Positions 1-12,284 are shown, counted from the first letter of the stretch. The stretch is 64,000 nt of DNA from JACRCT01 sp049841135 (GCA_049841135.1 JASGHK010000005.1:2418001-2482000), one strand, 5' to 3'. The notes: generated by a model not told the origin, from the sequence alone. Program-made: numbers and translations.

Positions 1-1074
1 GAAGTCGGCGCCGCGCAGGTCGGCGTCCTGGAAGCGGCAGCCCTTCAGGCTCGAGCCGGAGAAGTCGACCTGGCGCAGGGAGGCGTTGCTGAAGTCGGCC
101 TCGTCGAAGAAGGCGTCGATGGCCACGCTGCGGTCGAGCCTGGCGCCGGCGAAGGCGACGCCCTTGCACAGGCTGCCCGACAGGTCCGAGTGCGCCAGGT
201 CCTTGCCGGCGAGCGAAGCGCCCTCGGCCACCTTCTTGAGGCGCAGCACCAGCTGCGTGCCCCTCTCGGCCTTGGCGCCGGTGTAGACGCACAGCGGCAT
301 CCCCGAGACCGACAAGAGCTCCCAGTCGCCGTCGCGGCCGCCGGACCCCAGGAACTCGGCGTGCGCGCGGGCCGCCTCCTCGAGCGCAGCGCCCTGCAGC
401 GGCTGGGCGGCCCCGGCCATCCGCAGCACGAGCTGCGGGTCCATCGAGCGCTCGCCGCGGGGGACGCCGGCGAGCGGGAAGTCGACGAGCGCCGCGGGGA
501 GGATCGCGTCGGCGGGGAAGCCGGGCTTCTCGTCGCGGTCCTCGTCGACGGAGGGGCCCGAGGGTGCCCAGGCCGCGGTGTCGAAGCACTTGCCGGGCTG
601 CAGGTGCGCGACCCACCTCGGATCGGTCACCTCGACGCGCAGGGTGACGTAGGGCGGGCCGTCCGGGCGATGCCACCACTCGCGCCACTCGTCCTGCCAC
701 GCGTCCGCCCAGCCTTCGGAGTCTCGCGCGATGCCCCTGGCGAGCACCCTCTGGTCCACCGCGGCGTGCGAGGCCTGCTCGTCGAAGGGGACGTTGACCG
801 CCTTGTAGGCGTGCGAGGACTTCACGTAGGTCTCGGCGAGCTCGTCGCAGGTCTCGGCGTCGTAGGACTGGTCGAACCCGATGGCCTCGCCCAGCGGGCC
901 GTTGGGGACGCGGTCGTAGGACTCGTTGAACCGGTACGCCTCCACCAGCAGGAGTTGCAGCGCGAAGCCCTTGGACTCGCTGACGCGTCCGGCGTCGGGA
1001 TGGACCTGCCGCACGCGAAGGTCCACCCAGGTCTGGCCGCGGTTGACCACGGTGACGTCGTACATCTCGGACAT
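1..1074 (-). CDS. Pentapeptide-repeat protein (3' end outside window)
   Basis: Reading frame of 358 codons open to the left edge, so the C-terminus is missing. The first ~285 residues match no family I recognise. From about residue 286 to the edge there are some 14 consecutive five-residue repeats of the A(D/N/S)(L/F)xx type, the pattern that folds as a right-handed quadrilateral beta-helix. The start ATG at 1074 has a strong ribosome site (GAGGAGGT) seven bases upstream. No signal peptide or membrane segment is visible, so it is probably cytoplasmic. Pentapeptide proteins can act as DNA mimics, effectors or scaffolds; nothing here picks one role. Confidence 0.72.
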   Translation of the reverse strand, partial: MSEMYDVTVVNRGQTWVDLRVRQVHPDAGRVSESKGFALQLLLVEAYRFNESYDRVPNGPLGEAIGFDQSYDAETCDELAETYVKSSHAYKAVNVPFDEQASHAAVDQRVLARGIARDSEGWADAWQDEWREWWHRPDGPPYVTLRVEVTDPRWVAHLQPGKCFDTAAWAPSGPSVDEDRDEKPGFPADAILPAALVDFPLAGVPRGERSMDPQLVLRMAGAAQPLQGAALEEAARAHAEFLGSGGRDGDWELLSVSGMPLCVYTGAKAERGTQLVLRLKKVAEGASLAGKDLAHSDLSGSLCKGVAFAGARLDRSVAIDAFFDEADFSNASLRQVDFSGSSLKGCRFQDADLRGADF

Positions 1075-1410
1075 GACCACCTCCTCGTCGGGTTCGTGAG
1101 AAGAAGTACCCCGGCGGAGGGCAATCTGGGACGAGCGCACGAGCACGGCCGGGGCGCGCAGGTTCGTCAGCGAGGCGAAGCGGTCGCCACTCTGGAGCGA
1201 ATGGCCTCCGACTCCCTCCACCTCTCCCCGGGACCTTCGTTCCACCGAATCATCTGGCCGCGCGCACGGTGAAGGTGTACGGCATCCCTCGCCGTCGGCG
1301 CCAGCTTCGACCTCCTCACCCTGCCGGCGTGCTCGTTCTGGCTCCACTGAACTTCGCCATCCGTGTGGTCGGTCTTGGTCACGCGCCTGTTGGCTTCTTA
1401 TGCTGCTCAA
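1075..1410. other. Intergenic stretch, no gene seen
   Basis: This 336-base gap separates the leftward pentapeptide gene from the rightward hypothetical gene, so it must hold divergent promoters. The short frames in it have no family signature. I see no convincing -35/-10 pair, hairpin or repeat. Confidence 0.5.
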
Positions 1411-2215
1411 ATGACCGACCGAACCATCGACGTCCAATTCATCGACGAGGCGACGGGCGCAACCTTTGCGCGGTCCGCAGTGCCGGCCGAACGGCTACCG
1501 GAGAGCTTTGAAGCCGACACCACATTCCATCTCGGTGGCGAGGATTGGCAGGTCGTTTCGGCCGTGCCGATGACGCGGGAGGAGTACACGGCCTCTGGCA
1601 GCCTTGTCTTGAGCTTGCGTCAGTTGCGCATCGAGATGCTGTCTCCTGAATCAATTCTCTTCTCATTGCCAACGATCGCCAGCGCGCTGCCCGCGGTCGA
1701 TGGAAGCTCGAGCAAGCTCGGAAGGCGCGTTCTCGACCTCCACGAAGACGATTGGTGCCAGATGGAGGTGATCGACGGAGCGATGCTCTCGCTCGTTCTC
1801 GACGAACTCGGCGCAATCGCGCGCGTTCAACGAGAGGAGCGCTCTGGACCCGGCTTCAAGAGCATTCACCCGCGAAAAGCCATCAGGGAACCGCTCGCAT
1901 CCTCCCGGCTCTTGCTGGGCGAGCTTCCGTGAGGCGTTCGCGAGCGTTGCCGACCTCGACGGCGTTGGCTTCCACGGGGTGAAGGGCTGCATCGTCGGGG
2001 GCTTTGCCTTCTCCAGTGCTGGAGGCCTCACACTCTACGGAACGAGCCGCGACGGCGTTCTTGAGTGCCTTGCCGTCGTGCCCTCGACGCTGAAGAAGCC
2101 TCACGACCTCGAGCTGCTCGCCGGCTGGATGGCCGCACACGACGTCCACCTGGTGGATTGGATCGCAGCGAAAAGGTTCGAGCCAGGCGACCTATTCAAG
2201 CTCAATCACTCTTGA
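1411..2215 (+). CDS. Hypothetical protein (frame broken near 1924)
   Basis: No family recognised. The first frame runs 1411-1932, and the reading continues +1 to the stop at 2215; together about 268 residues. The break lies in GAGCTTC at 1921-1927. Removing one base gives GAGCTC and fuses ..LLLGE to xREAFASVADLDGVG. Composition is less GC-rich than the neighbours. The protein is acidic, without signal peptide or membrane segments. The C-terminal part (GCIVGGFAFSSAGGLTLYG..) has alternating beta-strand character. A hairpin terminator follows at 2302. Confidence 0.6.
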
Positions 2216-2301
2216 ACTGCGCAGCGCGCGTGCCAGCGAGGACTCACCCGAACACGCAGGAAACCCCCACGTCTGCGACCAGGGCGTAGGGAATGGTCTC
2301 T

Positions 2302-2327
2302 CGAGCGCCCCACAATCGGGGCGCTCG
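2302..2327 (+). terminator. Hairpin terminator after hypothetical gene
   Basis: A 10-bp perfect stem (CGAGCGCCCC / GGGGCGCTCG) with a six-base loop, between the stop at 2215 and the start at 2377. There is no U-tract, which is common in very GC-rich genomes. Confidence 0.5.
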
Positions 2328-2376
2328 GGGAACCTCCTCCAGCAGACTTCGCCCTTCTCTTAGAGGAACTCGAACC

Positions 2377-5359
2377 ATGACCGCGACGCTGCGTAAAGGC
2401 GGCTGGACCTCCACCCAGCGCAAGAACCTCTCCGCGATCCGCTACCCGCACGTTTCCGACCCGCCGGATGTCGTGCTCACGCGGGATGCCGCCTGGGCCG
2501 CGCTGGTGGCCGCCAACGCCGCGGAGGGGACCCCGCCCGCCCAGCTCGACGTGGCCACCGAGCTCAAGCGCCTCCGGCAGCTCTTCAGCTACCACCAGGC
2601 TGCGCCCAGCTACCACGACGACCTCGCCAAGGCCCTCGTCAGCTTCTGGATGGCGACCGATCCGGCCTTCTCGCTCCAGCTCATGGTGCCCGCGAAGAGC
2701 CTCGACGGCCTGGAGGGCTACGACTACTTCACGGGCGGCGAGTGGCGCATCTGGCCGCAGCTCAAGCGCCACCTCTTCGCGCTCGACGAGGCGACCTTCG
2801 AGAAGCTGCGCGCCGCCGTCGAGCCGACCTACCGCAAGCTCCTGGCCTCCGACGACTGGGACGGCCGCAAGCGCGCCCTGTGGCTCCTCTACGCCTTCTC
2901 GCGCAACCCGGCCTGGGCCAACGAGTACGCCCAGAAGGCCGAGTACGTGGAGGACGTGGTCTTCGCCTCCATCACCGATCCCGCCGTCGCCCTCCAGGCC
3001 TCCGAGAAGTCGAGCACGACGCTCGTGAAGTGGTGGGTCCTCGACGTGGTCGAGAACCTGGGACGCGCCGCGGCTCCCGCCCTGGACAAGCTGGCCGGCA
3101 AGGCCAGCCGCGCCGACCAGCGCAAGGTGATCGAGTCGGCGATGAAGATCGCCCTCAAGCTCGAGGACGCACCGGCGGGTGACGCCGCTCCGGCAGCGCC
3201 CGCGGGCAAGGCCAAGGCCAAGAAGGGCGCCGCTGCGCCGGCGGCCGACGCCCCGGCCCTGCCGGCTTGTCTGACGGATCCGTTCGCTGCGCCCAAGGCC
3301 GCGCCCAAGAAGAGGGCAGCCCCGGCGGCGAGCGTGGCCAAGGGACCGCCCGAGGTGCTGGTCCTCACCTTGTCGAAGGACGAGACGAAGGCGCTCCAGG
3401 AGAAGGACGCCGCTCGCGAGTACCAGGACGAGAAAGCGCTTTCGATGCTCGAGTTGCACCAGCGCGATCTCAAGTCGCACGTCTGGTACGCGATCAACGA
3501 GCTCGAGCAGCTGAGCACCGCCAAGCGCCTGGCCTGGGTCCGCGCACTCGATGCCGACGCCCGCGCCGTCCTCATGCGCGACCGCAACGGTCTCAAGCCC
3601 GAGGCCTTCGTCTCCCTGCTCGCCTTCCCGGCCAAGACCGACGAGGACCGCGCGCTGGTGACCGAGCTCGCGCTCCTCGCTCCGCCGGAGAAGATCGCCG
3701 AGCTCGCCAAGTCGATGCACTCCCCGGCCCTCATCGCCCGCCTCGCCGAGGTCGCCGCCGGCAAGAAGAAGGCCGCCGCCGATGCGGCGAAGGAGTGGCT
3801 GACCGCACACCCGGCGGAAGCCATCGCCGCCCTGGTCCCCGCCGCCGCCGTCGCTTCGGGCAAGGCCCGCGAGCCGCTCGTCGCCGCGGTCGACACCCTG
3901 CGCGACGCCGGCCACGGAGCCGCCATCGACGCCGCAGCCCCGGGCGCCGACCTCTCCGCCGAGCCCGCGGTGCTCAAGGCCCCGCGCTCGCTCCCCCCGT
4001 TCTTCGCCATGGCCAAGCTGCCGCCGCTCGCCCTCAAGGCTGGCGGCGAGCTGCCCGCGGAGCTCACCCAGAAGATCGGCCAGATGCTCTCGGTCTCGCC
4101 CATCGACCCGCCGATGGAGGGCCTCACGGCGCTGGTGGGGCTGACCACCGACGAGTCCCGGCAGACCTTCGCCTGGGCGCTGCTCGAGGCGTGGCTGACC
4201 AAGGGGGCGCCGGCGCAGGATCGCTGGCCCGTCGAGTGGCTGGGCTTCCTGGCCGGCGACGGCGTGAGCGAGAGGCTCGCCGGCCTCTGCCTCGAGTGGG
4301 CGCGCGCCGGGCAGCACCAGCGCAGCTTCTGGGCGGTGGACGTCCTGGGCCGGCTCGGGACCGATCGCGCGGCGCGGGCGCTCATCGAGGCTCGAGTCCG
4401 ACAGCCCGTATCAGGGCCTGGAAGGGCGCTGCCAGGCGGCGCTGGAGGCGTTGGCCAACAAGCGTGGACTCGCCGAGGACGAGCTGCGCGACGAGCTGGT
4501 CCCCGACCTGGGCATCGCGCCGGGCAAGCCGCTGGTGATCGATGACGCGGGCGAGCGCTTCGAGCTCGTCCTCAAGGCCGGCCTCCACCTGGCCATCCGC
4601 ACCACGGACGGCGAGCGCGACGAGCTTCCGAAGAAGGCGACCGAGGCCCGCGCCAAGCTCTCGAGCCTCAAGGCGGCGCTGAAGCGCCAGGCCAAGGAGG
4701 CCGGGCAGCGCTTCGAGCGGGCGATGACCGGACGGCGCCGCTGGAGCGCCGAGCGCTTCCAGACGGGACTGCTCGCGCGCCCGGTGCTGGCGAGCCTGGC
4801 CCAGGCGGTCGTGTGGGGCCTCTACGACGCCAAGGGCACGTTGACCCAGAGCTTCCGCATCGACGAGTCGATGGGTCTGGCCGGCGTCGACGACTCGGCG
4901 CTGCCGGCCCTGAAGGCGGGAGCCAGCGTCGGCGTCGTGCACCCCATCGAGCTGGGGGACGATCTCGCGCGCTGGACCAAGCTCTTCCTCGACTACGCCA
5001 TCGCCCAGCCGTTCCAGCAGCTCGGGCGGCCCGTGGCCGATGTCCAAGGCCTCGACCGGGACTGCAAGCAGCTCAAGGGCGTCCAGGTCACGGCCGGCAA
5101 GCTCATCGGCCTGCGTCGGCGCGGCTGGCTGCGCGGACCGGCGGGGGACAACGGCAGCGTCGAGACCATGGTCCGCGAGGCGCTCGGGACCCGCGGCCAA
5201 ACGTGCAAGGCCGTCTTGTGCTTCAGCCCGGGCTTCTCCATTGGCGTCACGGACTACGACGAGAAGCAGATCCTGAAGGCGCTGGACGCGCCGGTCGGCG
5301 AGCTGAGCCCGGTGGCGGTGAGCGAGCTGGCACTCGACCTTGCGACGCTCAAGGCCTGA
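2377..5359 (+). CDS. DUF4132 (MolR-like) protein without WGR domain (frame broken near 4390)
   Basis: About 994 residues once the +1 break at GAGGCTC (4387-4393) is repaired to GAGCTC. The body is alpha-helical, HEAT-like, with an Ala/Lys/Pro-rich linker around residues 265-320. The last ~300 residues match DUF4132, including the RRRWS..VWGLYDA core near 4735-4830 and the VGVVHPIEL segment. The family is the one containing E. coli MolR/YehI, which carries an N-terminal WGR domain; here no WGR is present. It is clearly paralogous to the gene at 8615: both have VPDLG(I/L), RRRWS and VGVVHP(I/L)EL in the same order. Cytoplasmic. The start was chosen for the AGAGGA ribosome site at 2362. Biochemical function is unknown. 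Confidence 0.8.
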
Positions 5360-5389
5360 GCGAGAGGGCAGGGTCGCCGAGTGAAGAAC

Positions 5390-5414
5390 GGGGAGGCCGG
5401 CGACCGGCCTCCCC
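5390..5414. terminator. Bidirectional hairpin terminator
   Basis: An 11-bp perfect stem (GGGGAGGCCGG / CCGGCCTCCCC) with a three-base loop. It sits between the convergent stops at 5359 (+) and 5441 (-), so it can serve both genes. Confidence 0.7.
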
Positions 5415-5440
5415 ATTCGTTTCGGGCCCCACTGGGACCG

Positions 5441-8400
5441 CTACGGGATCTCCACGCGGAAGAAGCCGCAGACCTCGGTGCTCACCAGCAGCGTCCGGGC
5501 GTTCAGCCAGCGCACGGCCATCGCCTCCCCGACGCCCGGCAAGCCGGTGGCGCCCAGGTCGACGGCCAGCTGCCGCTCTCCGGTCGCCAGATCCCACACC
5601 GTCACCAGCGAGCCCGCGGTGAAGGCGAGCCGTGCGCCGTCTGGAGCGAAGTCGGCGGTGTTGAAGATTCCGACGTTCGCGTGCAGGCGCAGTAGGCGCT
5701 CGCCGCTGACGTCGAAGACGCGCACGGTCCCATCGCTGGCCACGGTCGCGACGCGACGCCCCTGGGCCGCCATCTCGGCGATGCTCCGGTGCGGGTTGCC
5801 GTAGGGCTCGCCGGTGATGAGGTCGACGCCGTGCTCGCTGCGCTTGAAGCGGAGCTTGCCGTCCGGCCCGATGCTCCCGAGCTCGCCCTTCTCGGTGCCG
5901 CCCCAGACGTTGCCCTCGCCGTCGACGCACAGGGACTCGACGTCGTCGGTGCCGATGGCCACCGCCCACTTCTCGACGCCCTGGAAGTCCATGAAGTGGA
6001 CGACGCCGGCGCCGTCTCCCCAGGCCACGCCGCCCTTCGCCACCGCGAGCGACTCGACCTCGGACTGCTGGCCGCCCATGTCCTCTTCCATCGCCTCGAT
6101 GAGGTCCACGACCTTGCGCGTCTTCAGGTCCAGGCAGCGCACGGTCTTCTCGCAGTTGAAGAAGAGCCGCTCGCCGGCGGTGTCCCGGGCGAGGAAGGAG
6201 ATGCTGCTGTCCTGGTGGTGGAGCACTTCGCCGCGACCGCCCTCCGGGCTCCACGAGAGGAGCGTGCCGTCCCAGCCGCCGGTGGCGATGCCCCCGCCGG
6301 GGAGCACGGCCATCGCTTGCGGGTGGCGGGTGTGGAAGCCGGGCGCGCTCTTGGCCTCCTCGTCCGAGTGGCAGCGGACGAGAACGGAGCTCCGCACCGC
6401 GTAGTGCTTGCCGGCGGCCGCGGCGAAGCAGGCGTCGCCGGCGTCGGCCCACTGCTGCTTCTTGGCGCCCAGGACCAGCCGGTGCGCCTTGCCGCCCGCG
6501 GCGATCACCAACGTCTTGGAATCGAGGACGGCCAGCGCCTCGACCTCGCCGGGCGCCTCGACCTGGGTCTTGGCGGCGAGCTTCGGGTCCAGGATCTGGA
6601 TGGTCGTGCCGGCGGCGACGGCGAGGGTGCGGCCGCTCAGCGCGATGAAGTCGCCCTGGGCGAGAGCCTTGGTCGCGACCTTGGGCTTCTTGCCGAGCTC
6701 GACGCCGAGGAGCTCGCGGGCCTTCTTGGCCTCGCACAGCGCGAGCACCTTCTTCGCGCCGGGCCAGACGATGCCGCGGATCGCCCCGGAGGCGTCCTGC
6801 TCCGCGGCGAGCGCGCCGTCGGCGACGGCGAAGATTGACAGCTTGGAGGCGGCCCCCACCGCGAGCCACTCGCCTTCCGGCGAGAAGCAGAGCGCGGTCA
6901 CCGGTGCGGCGAGCTCCAGCGCGCGCTCTTCCTTCTTCTCCAGCGTGCGCAGCGCGACCTTGGAGCCGCGCGCCAGGGCGAGGCGACTCCCGTCGGAGCT
7001 GAGCGCCGCGACCTGGACGTCGGAGCCGTCGCCGAGATCGAGGACGCGGGTCTCCGTGTGCGGCTCGACCAAGGCGAGCCTCCGGGCCGACGACCAGCAC
7101 GCGGTCGGCCTCCGGGGCCAGGCACAGGCTTGCGACGCCCTTGGGGAAGGCCATCGGGTGGCGGTCGAACCGGGTGACGCGCACGCCCGCGGGGAGCGGG
7201 AGCGGCGGGTGGGTCGGGTTCTCGCCGAGCAGCTCCTTGCGGACCTTGGCGTGGCGGACGCCCTGCAGCTGCTCTGCGCTCAGGCGCCACTTGCGCGCGA
7301 GCTCGAGGTAGACCTCGGCGTCAGCGTCGACCTCCCGGTAGACCGAGCTGGTGGCGGGCAGATCCTGGAGCCGCGCGAGCACGAAGGCGGTGGCGGCCTT
7401 CTTGGCCTTGGCGTCCTTGGAATCGGCGAGCGCGCGTGCGACCTCTTCGACGAAGACCGCGCAGGGATCCTCCAGCGCGGCGAGGAGCGCTTTGACGCCG
7501 TGGTGCTCGAGCGCCCACGCGACCCGCGCCGGGTCCCAGGCGGTGAGCGTCGGGGGCTTGGCAAACGCCTTGAGGGCGACCTGGCGCAGCTTGCGGTAGG
7601 GGCTGGAGGCGAGCTTCTGGACGCGCGCGCGGTCCTGCTCGTCGCCCAGCGCGATGAGCGCCTCGGCCGCCAGCGCCCGGATGAAGACGGCCTCGCCCAC
7701 CTTGGGGAAGCCGTACTGGGCGAGCTGGGTGGTGAGGCCGGCGCGGGCCTCGTCGAGCCCGTGCTTCTTGCCGTGGAGCCGCAGCACCTTCTGCGCGGCC
7801 AGGCGGTAGATGCAGGTCTCCTTCGCCTCGCCGTGGACCTGGCGGAGCACGGCCTCGGCCTCGGGCAGCCCTTCGCCGAGCATCCCCAGCGCGACCAGGG
7901 CGTAGGGCGCAAAGCCGCCGTCGAGCTCCCGGCGCAGATGCGCAATGGCCTGCTTGATCTCGGCCTTGCCGAGCTCGAGCAGGTCGTCGGCGGCGACGCC
8001 CTCGCCGGCCTGGAGCGCCGCGAGAATCCGTGCGGTGGCGGCCTCGGGCCCGCTGAGGAGGAGATTGAGCCGGGCAAGCTGCTCCTGCCAGGCGTTGGCG
8101 GCCCAGGGTTGCTTGGTGTTCTTGAGTGCAGTGGCCAGCGCCGATTGGGCCTTGGCCTTGAGCTCCTCGAGCGCGGGGCGGGCCTCAGGCGAGATGGAGT
8201 CGAGCGCGTCGAGCTTCCAGCCCTGCTCCTGCGCGAGCCACTGGCTGACGAGGAGCGGCTCGACGAGCGCGGCGCAGCCCTCGGTGCGCAGCGCGGCACC
8301 GGCGAGCTCGCTGGCGTCGCCGTCGCCGCCGCAGAGCGCCTCGGCGCGGCGCAGGTGCAGGTCGAACGCGAGGTCCTTCTTCGCGGCGGAGGCGTAGTGG

Positions 8401-8471
8401 GCGAGCAGGGCCTTGCGGTCGCGGATGAGGGTCCAGGCGCTCTGCAGGAAGTCGGTGGCGCTGTTGGTCAT
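5441..8471 (-). CDS. HEAT-like / WD40-like repeat protein (frame broken near 7079)
   Basis: About 1010 residues after repair of a +1 break at GAGCCTC (7076-7082; GAGGCTC on the coding strand), which would otherwise be GAGCTC. The N-terminal ~450 residues are helical, HEAT-repeat-like (ALVALGMLGEGLPEAEAVL..). The C-terminal ~540 residues are a beta-propeller-type region with repeated motifs such as VTALCFSPEGEWLAVG, GGIATGGWDGTLLSWSPEGG and RVATVASDGTVRVFD. No signal peptide. The start ATG follows GAGGAG. It is encoded antisense between the two DUF4132 genes, a position suggesting a partner role such as scaffold or sensor. That role is inference; no enzymatic motif is visible. Confidence 0.75.
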
Positions 8472-8614
8472 GAAGCTCCTCGGGTCGTGGTATCTGCGTG
8501 ACGGCGGTCACCGTCACTGGGAGTGCGACGGCGTTATCCAACCGCGCGCCGGCGCACCCTAGGCCGGCGAGTAGTCCGCCGCCAGTGCACAGATCACACA
8601 TCCGAGGAGAGTCC
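8472..8614. promoter_or_regulatory. Divergent promoter region
   Basis: A 143-base gap between the head-to-head starts at 8471 (-) and 8615 (+). Both genes must be transcribed from here. I could not identify defined promoter boxes. The ribosome site for the rightward gene is GAGGAGAG at 8603-8610. Confidence 0.4.
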
Positions 8615-11600
8615 ATGCGCCGGTTCGAGTTCACCGAAGGGTCGTCGTCCAAGTTCTGGGAGGTCGAGGTCGCCGGCAGCTCCCTGACCGTGCGCTTCGG
8701 CAAGCTCGGGACCAACGGACAGACCAAGGTGAAGGAGCTCGCCACGGCGCAGGAGGCGGCGTCCGAGGCCGACTCGCTCATTCGGGAGAAGACCGGGAAG
8801 GGCTACGTGGAGGTGGGCGCCGCTGCGGCTTCCGTTGTGGCTCCTGTGTCGAAGCCTGCTGCACCGGCCGCATCCTCTGCAGCGCCAGCGCGCGCCGTCG
8901 CGTCGGCTCCTGCTTCGGCGCGATCCTCGGACCTCGAAGGCGAGGTCGTCATCCCGGAGGAGGCGAAGAAGCGCGTCCTGACCTGGCGCGGCGGCCCGCC
9001 TCCCGCTGAGGTGATCGAGGCAGGGATCCCGGAGAAGCTGTTCGCGCAGATCCGGACCGCGCTCCCCAATGGCGTGGAGCTGCTCCGGCGCGGCCAGACG
9101 GCCGCCGAGTCTCCGGCAGCCAAGAAGCGCTTCGACGACCTGTTGGCCTGGACCACGCTGGAGGACCTCGACGTCGAGCGCGCCGCCAACAGCCACGTGG
9201 TGCTCCGCTGGATGAACGTCGGTCGCAAGACGCTCATCCGCTTCTGGGGCGGTGTGAGGGGCCCGGCCTTCGCGCTCGAGGCGCTCGGCGCGACGATGGA
9301 GCGCGACGTGCTGGAGGAGTCCGGCTACCACAAGTTCGGCGACGGCATCGTGCCCTTCGCGGAGCGCTCCGGCTCGGCGGACAGCGCGCGCGACAAGGCC
9401 TTCATGGAGTCCTTCGAGAGCGCGGTCGCGCTGCGGACGCTGGTCGCCGCGGCCACGGACGCCGACTACCAGAAGGTGGTGAAGGCCGCGCCCGCTGTCG
9501 CGAAGGTGGGACCGCTCGCCGCGGCGCTGGTCGCATTCGTCCTCTCCGAAGAGAGGGCGCTGGTCGAGTCGATCGCCGCCGAGATCGCCGCCAAGCCCCG
9601 GCGCAAGGTCTACGGCTGGCCCGAGGCGGAGCTCGCCCTCGCCTCCGTCCGTGATGCCGCGCTCGGCAGCCGGCTGGCGGTCCATGTCAGCGACCTCTCG
9701 CCCGACTCCGCCTGCCTGTGGACCTGCATCGCGCGCCTCGGTCCCGCCGCGAGCGCCGTCTTCGCGCAGATCGAAGCCGTGGACCCCGACCGCTGCCTGC
9801 TGCCCTACCTGCAGGCTCTGCACACCCCGCTCGCCTTCCGGGCGATGCTGCCGTTGCTCTCCATCAAGAAGGTCGCCAAGCCGCTGCAGAAGTTCCTGCT
9901 CGATCACCCGAGCGTGACGCACGCCGCGGTCCTGCCGGCGGCGGCGGACGCCAAGCACCCGGCGAACGCGGCCGCGAAGCTCCTCCTGGGCGCGCTCGAA
10001 TCGGCCCACCCGGAGTTGCGCTCCGCGAGCCCCGCCGCGGCTTCGTCGTCATCCGCGCCCAGCATGAAGGAGGCGTCGTCGGCGGCGCTCCCCAAGATCC
10101 TGGTCGACCCGCCTTGGCTCGCCCGGAAGGCCCAGCCGAAGGCGGCCGCTGCCGTGGTGGAGCTGCACGGCGTTCGAGAGGCCCGTCGTCGCGTGCTTCC
10201 GGCCGGGTGAGCGCGAGGCGCTCGACGCCTTCGTCCCTGACTCCGGCGACCGCAAGGAGCTGCCGAAGACGGCCGCGGACTGGAAGGCCAAGGCCCGCTC
10301 GAACAAGACCCAGGGCACCATCGACTACCAGCTGATGCACTTCGCTCCCGAAGACGTCGCGGTCGAGGCCTGGAACGGGCTGACGAATGCGCAGCGGCTC
10401 TACTACCCGAACCCGTGGTACGGCCGCTGCGTCCTCTCCGCCGTCTTGCGCCGCGGCCCCGCTTTCGTCCCCGGTCTGTTGCAGCTCGTCCAGCTCTCGG
10501 CGACGGGCGCCGACCGGATGCGCATCGACCTCATCGGCAGCGCGCTGCTGGGCTTCGACGGCAGCGCCATCGCCGACACGTGGCTCGACAAGCTCGAGGG
10601 CAAGCAGCTGCGCGTCGTCGCCGACGCCTGGGCGCAGCGCTACCCGGAGACCATGGCCGAGCGGGCGATCCCGAGGGCGCTCGCGGGCGGGAAGGCTGCG
10701 GCCAATGCGGTGGCGATGCTGCGGCGGATGATCCTCAAGGGAAAGGGTGAGGCGGTCTCCCAGGTCGCGGCGCGGTACGCCAAGCAGAAGCGCGAGGTCG
10801 TCGCCGCGCTGGAGGCCGTGGTGGGCAGCGACCCGACGGCCTACGTCCCCGAGAAGCTGCCCAAGCTCCCCGACTTCTTCCAGCCCCGGCTCCTGCCGCA
10901 GCTCGCCCTGCGCGAAGGCGGGGATGTCCCGGCCGAGGCCGCGCAGCACGTGGGGACGATGCTGGCCATGAGCGAGCCGGACGCGCCGTACGCCGGCGTG
11001 GCGCAGGTTCGCCAGGCCTGCACGAGCGAGAGCTGCCGCGAGTTCAGCTGGGGTTTGTTCGAGGCCTGGATGGCGGTGGGCTCGCCGCCCAAGGAGATGT
11101 GGGCGATGCACGCCCTGGGCTGGCTGGGCGACGACGAGACCGCGCGCCGGCTCACCCCGCTCATCCGCGCCTGGCCCGGAGAACGCGCCGCGGCGCGGGC
11201 GGTGGAGGCGCTCGGCGTGCTTGCGGCGCTCGGGACCGACCTGTCGCTGATGCTGCTCTCGGGCATCGCCGACAAGGTGCGTTTCGCCAGCATCCAGGAG
11301 GGCGCGCAGGAGCGGATCGCGCAGATCGCCCAGGCCCGCGGCCTGAGCCCCGAGGAGCTGGCGGACCGGCTGGTCCCGGACCTGGGGCTCGACGCCCGCG
11401 GCGAGCTCGAGCTCGACTTCGGCGCGCGGCGCTTCAAGGTGAGCCTCGACGAGCGGCTGGACCTGGTCGTCGCCGACGCGGAGGGCAAGGCGCTCGCGGC
11501 GTTGCCCAAGCCGGCCAAGTCGGACGACGCAGCCCAGGCCAAGGCGGCCACCGAGACCTTCAAGGCGCTCAAGAAGGACGTCGCGGCCATCGCCCGCTCG

Positions 11601-12284
11601 CGCATCGACCGGCTGCAGACCGCGATGATCGCGCGGCGGCGCTGGAGCCCGGAGGAGCACCGCCTGCTGTTCGTGGACAAGCCGCTGGTGCTGCAGCTCT
11701 CCCGCCGGCTGGTCTGGGGTGCGTACGACGCGAAGGGCCGACTGACCGCCGCGTTCCGGGTGGACGTCGACCGCACCTTCGCCGACGAGAAGGACCAGGC
11801 GTTCCAGGTGCCGGCCGGCGCGACCGTGGGAGTCGTGCACCCGCTCGAGCTCGACGAGAAGCAGCGCACCGCCTGGAGCAGCCTCTTCGCCGACTACCAC
11901 CTCCTGCAGCCGTTCGAGCAGCTCGCCCGACAGATGCCGTGCGCCTCGGCCAAGGAGGTCGCCCCGGCGTTGAAGGCGCTCGAAGGACTCGAGCTGCCGG
12001 CGCCCAAGCTCGTCTTCGGGCTGGAGAAGCTGGGCTGGAAGCGCGGCGCGGCCAGCGACGGCGGAGCCTTCGGTTGCCACTTCCGCGACTTCTCCGGGGT
12101 GCCGCTGAGCGCGCGCGTGGACTACTCGGGCGCGGTGGGGATGGGCTACATCGAGGAAAAGGAGCTGCTCACGCTGAGCGGGGTCCAGCTCCTCGAGGGC
12201 GAGAAGCCGGTCGCGCCCGAGAAGGCGGACCTGGCGGCGGTCAACGAAGTGGTGCGCGAGCTGAGGAGCCTGGCGTCGTCCTAA
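8615..12284 (+). CDS. WGR-DUF4132 (MolR-like) protein (frame broken near 10170)
   Basis: About 1223 residues after repair. Residues 1-70 form a WGR domain (RRFEFTEGSSSKFWEVEV, then LTVRFGKLGTNGQ; the signature Trp-Gly-Arg is RFGK here). An Ala/Ser/Pro linker (~70-110) leads to a long helical body and a C-terminal DUF4132 with the RRRWS core near 11635 and VGVVHPLEL near 11830. WGR domains occur in PARP-family proteins and in MolR/YehI; in PARPs they take part in DNA-end binding and interdomain signalling. The frame changes +1 around 10166-10172 (CACGGCGTT); the repair most likely removes one base in a CTGCAG-like stretch. It is paralogous to the gene at 2377 and divergent from the HEAT/WD40 gene. 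Confidence 0.82.

Noticed and set aside
2206..4317. 703-codon frame antisense to the first DUF4132 gene
   Set aside because: Low-complexity shadow; the plus strand has recognisable family motifs and good third-position bias.
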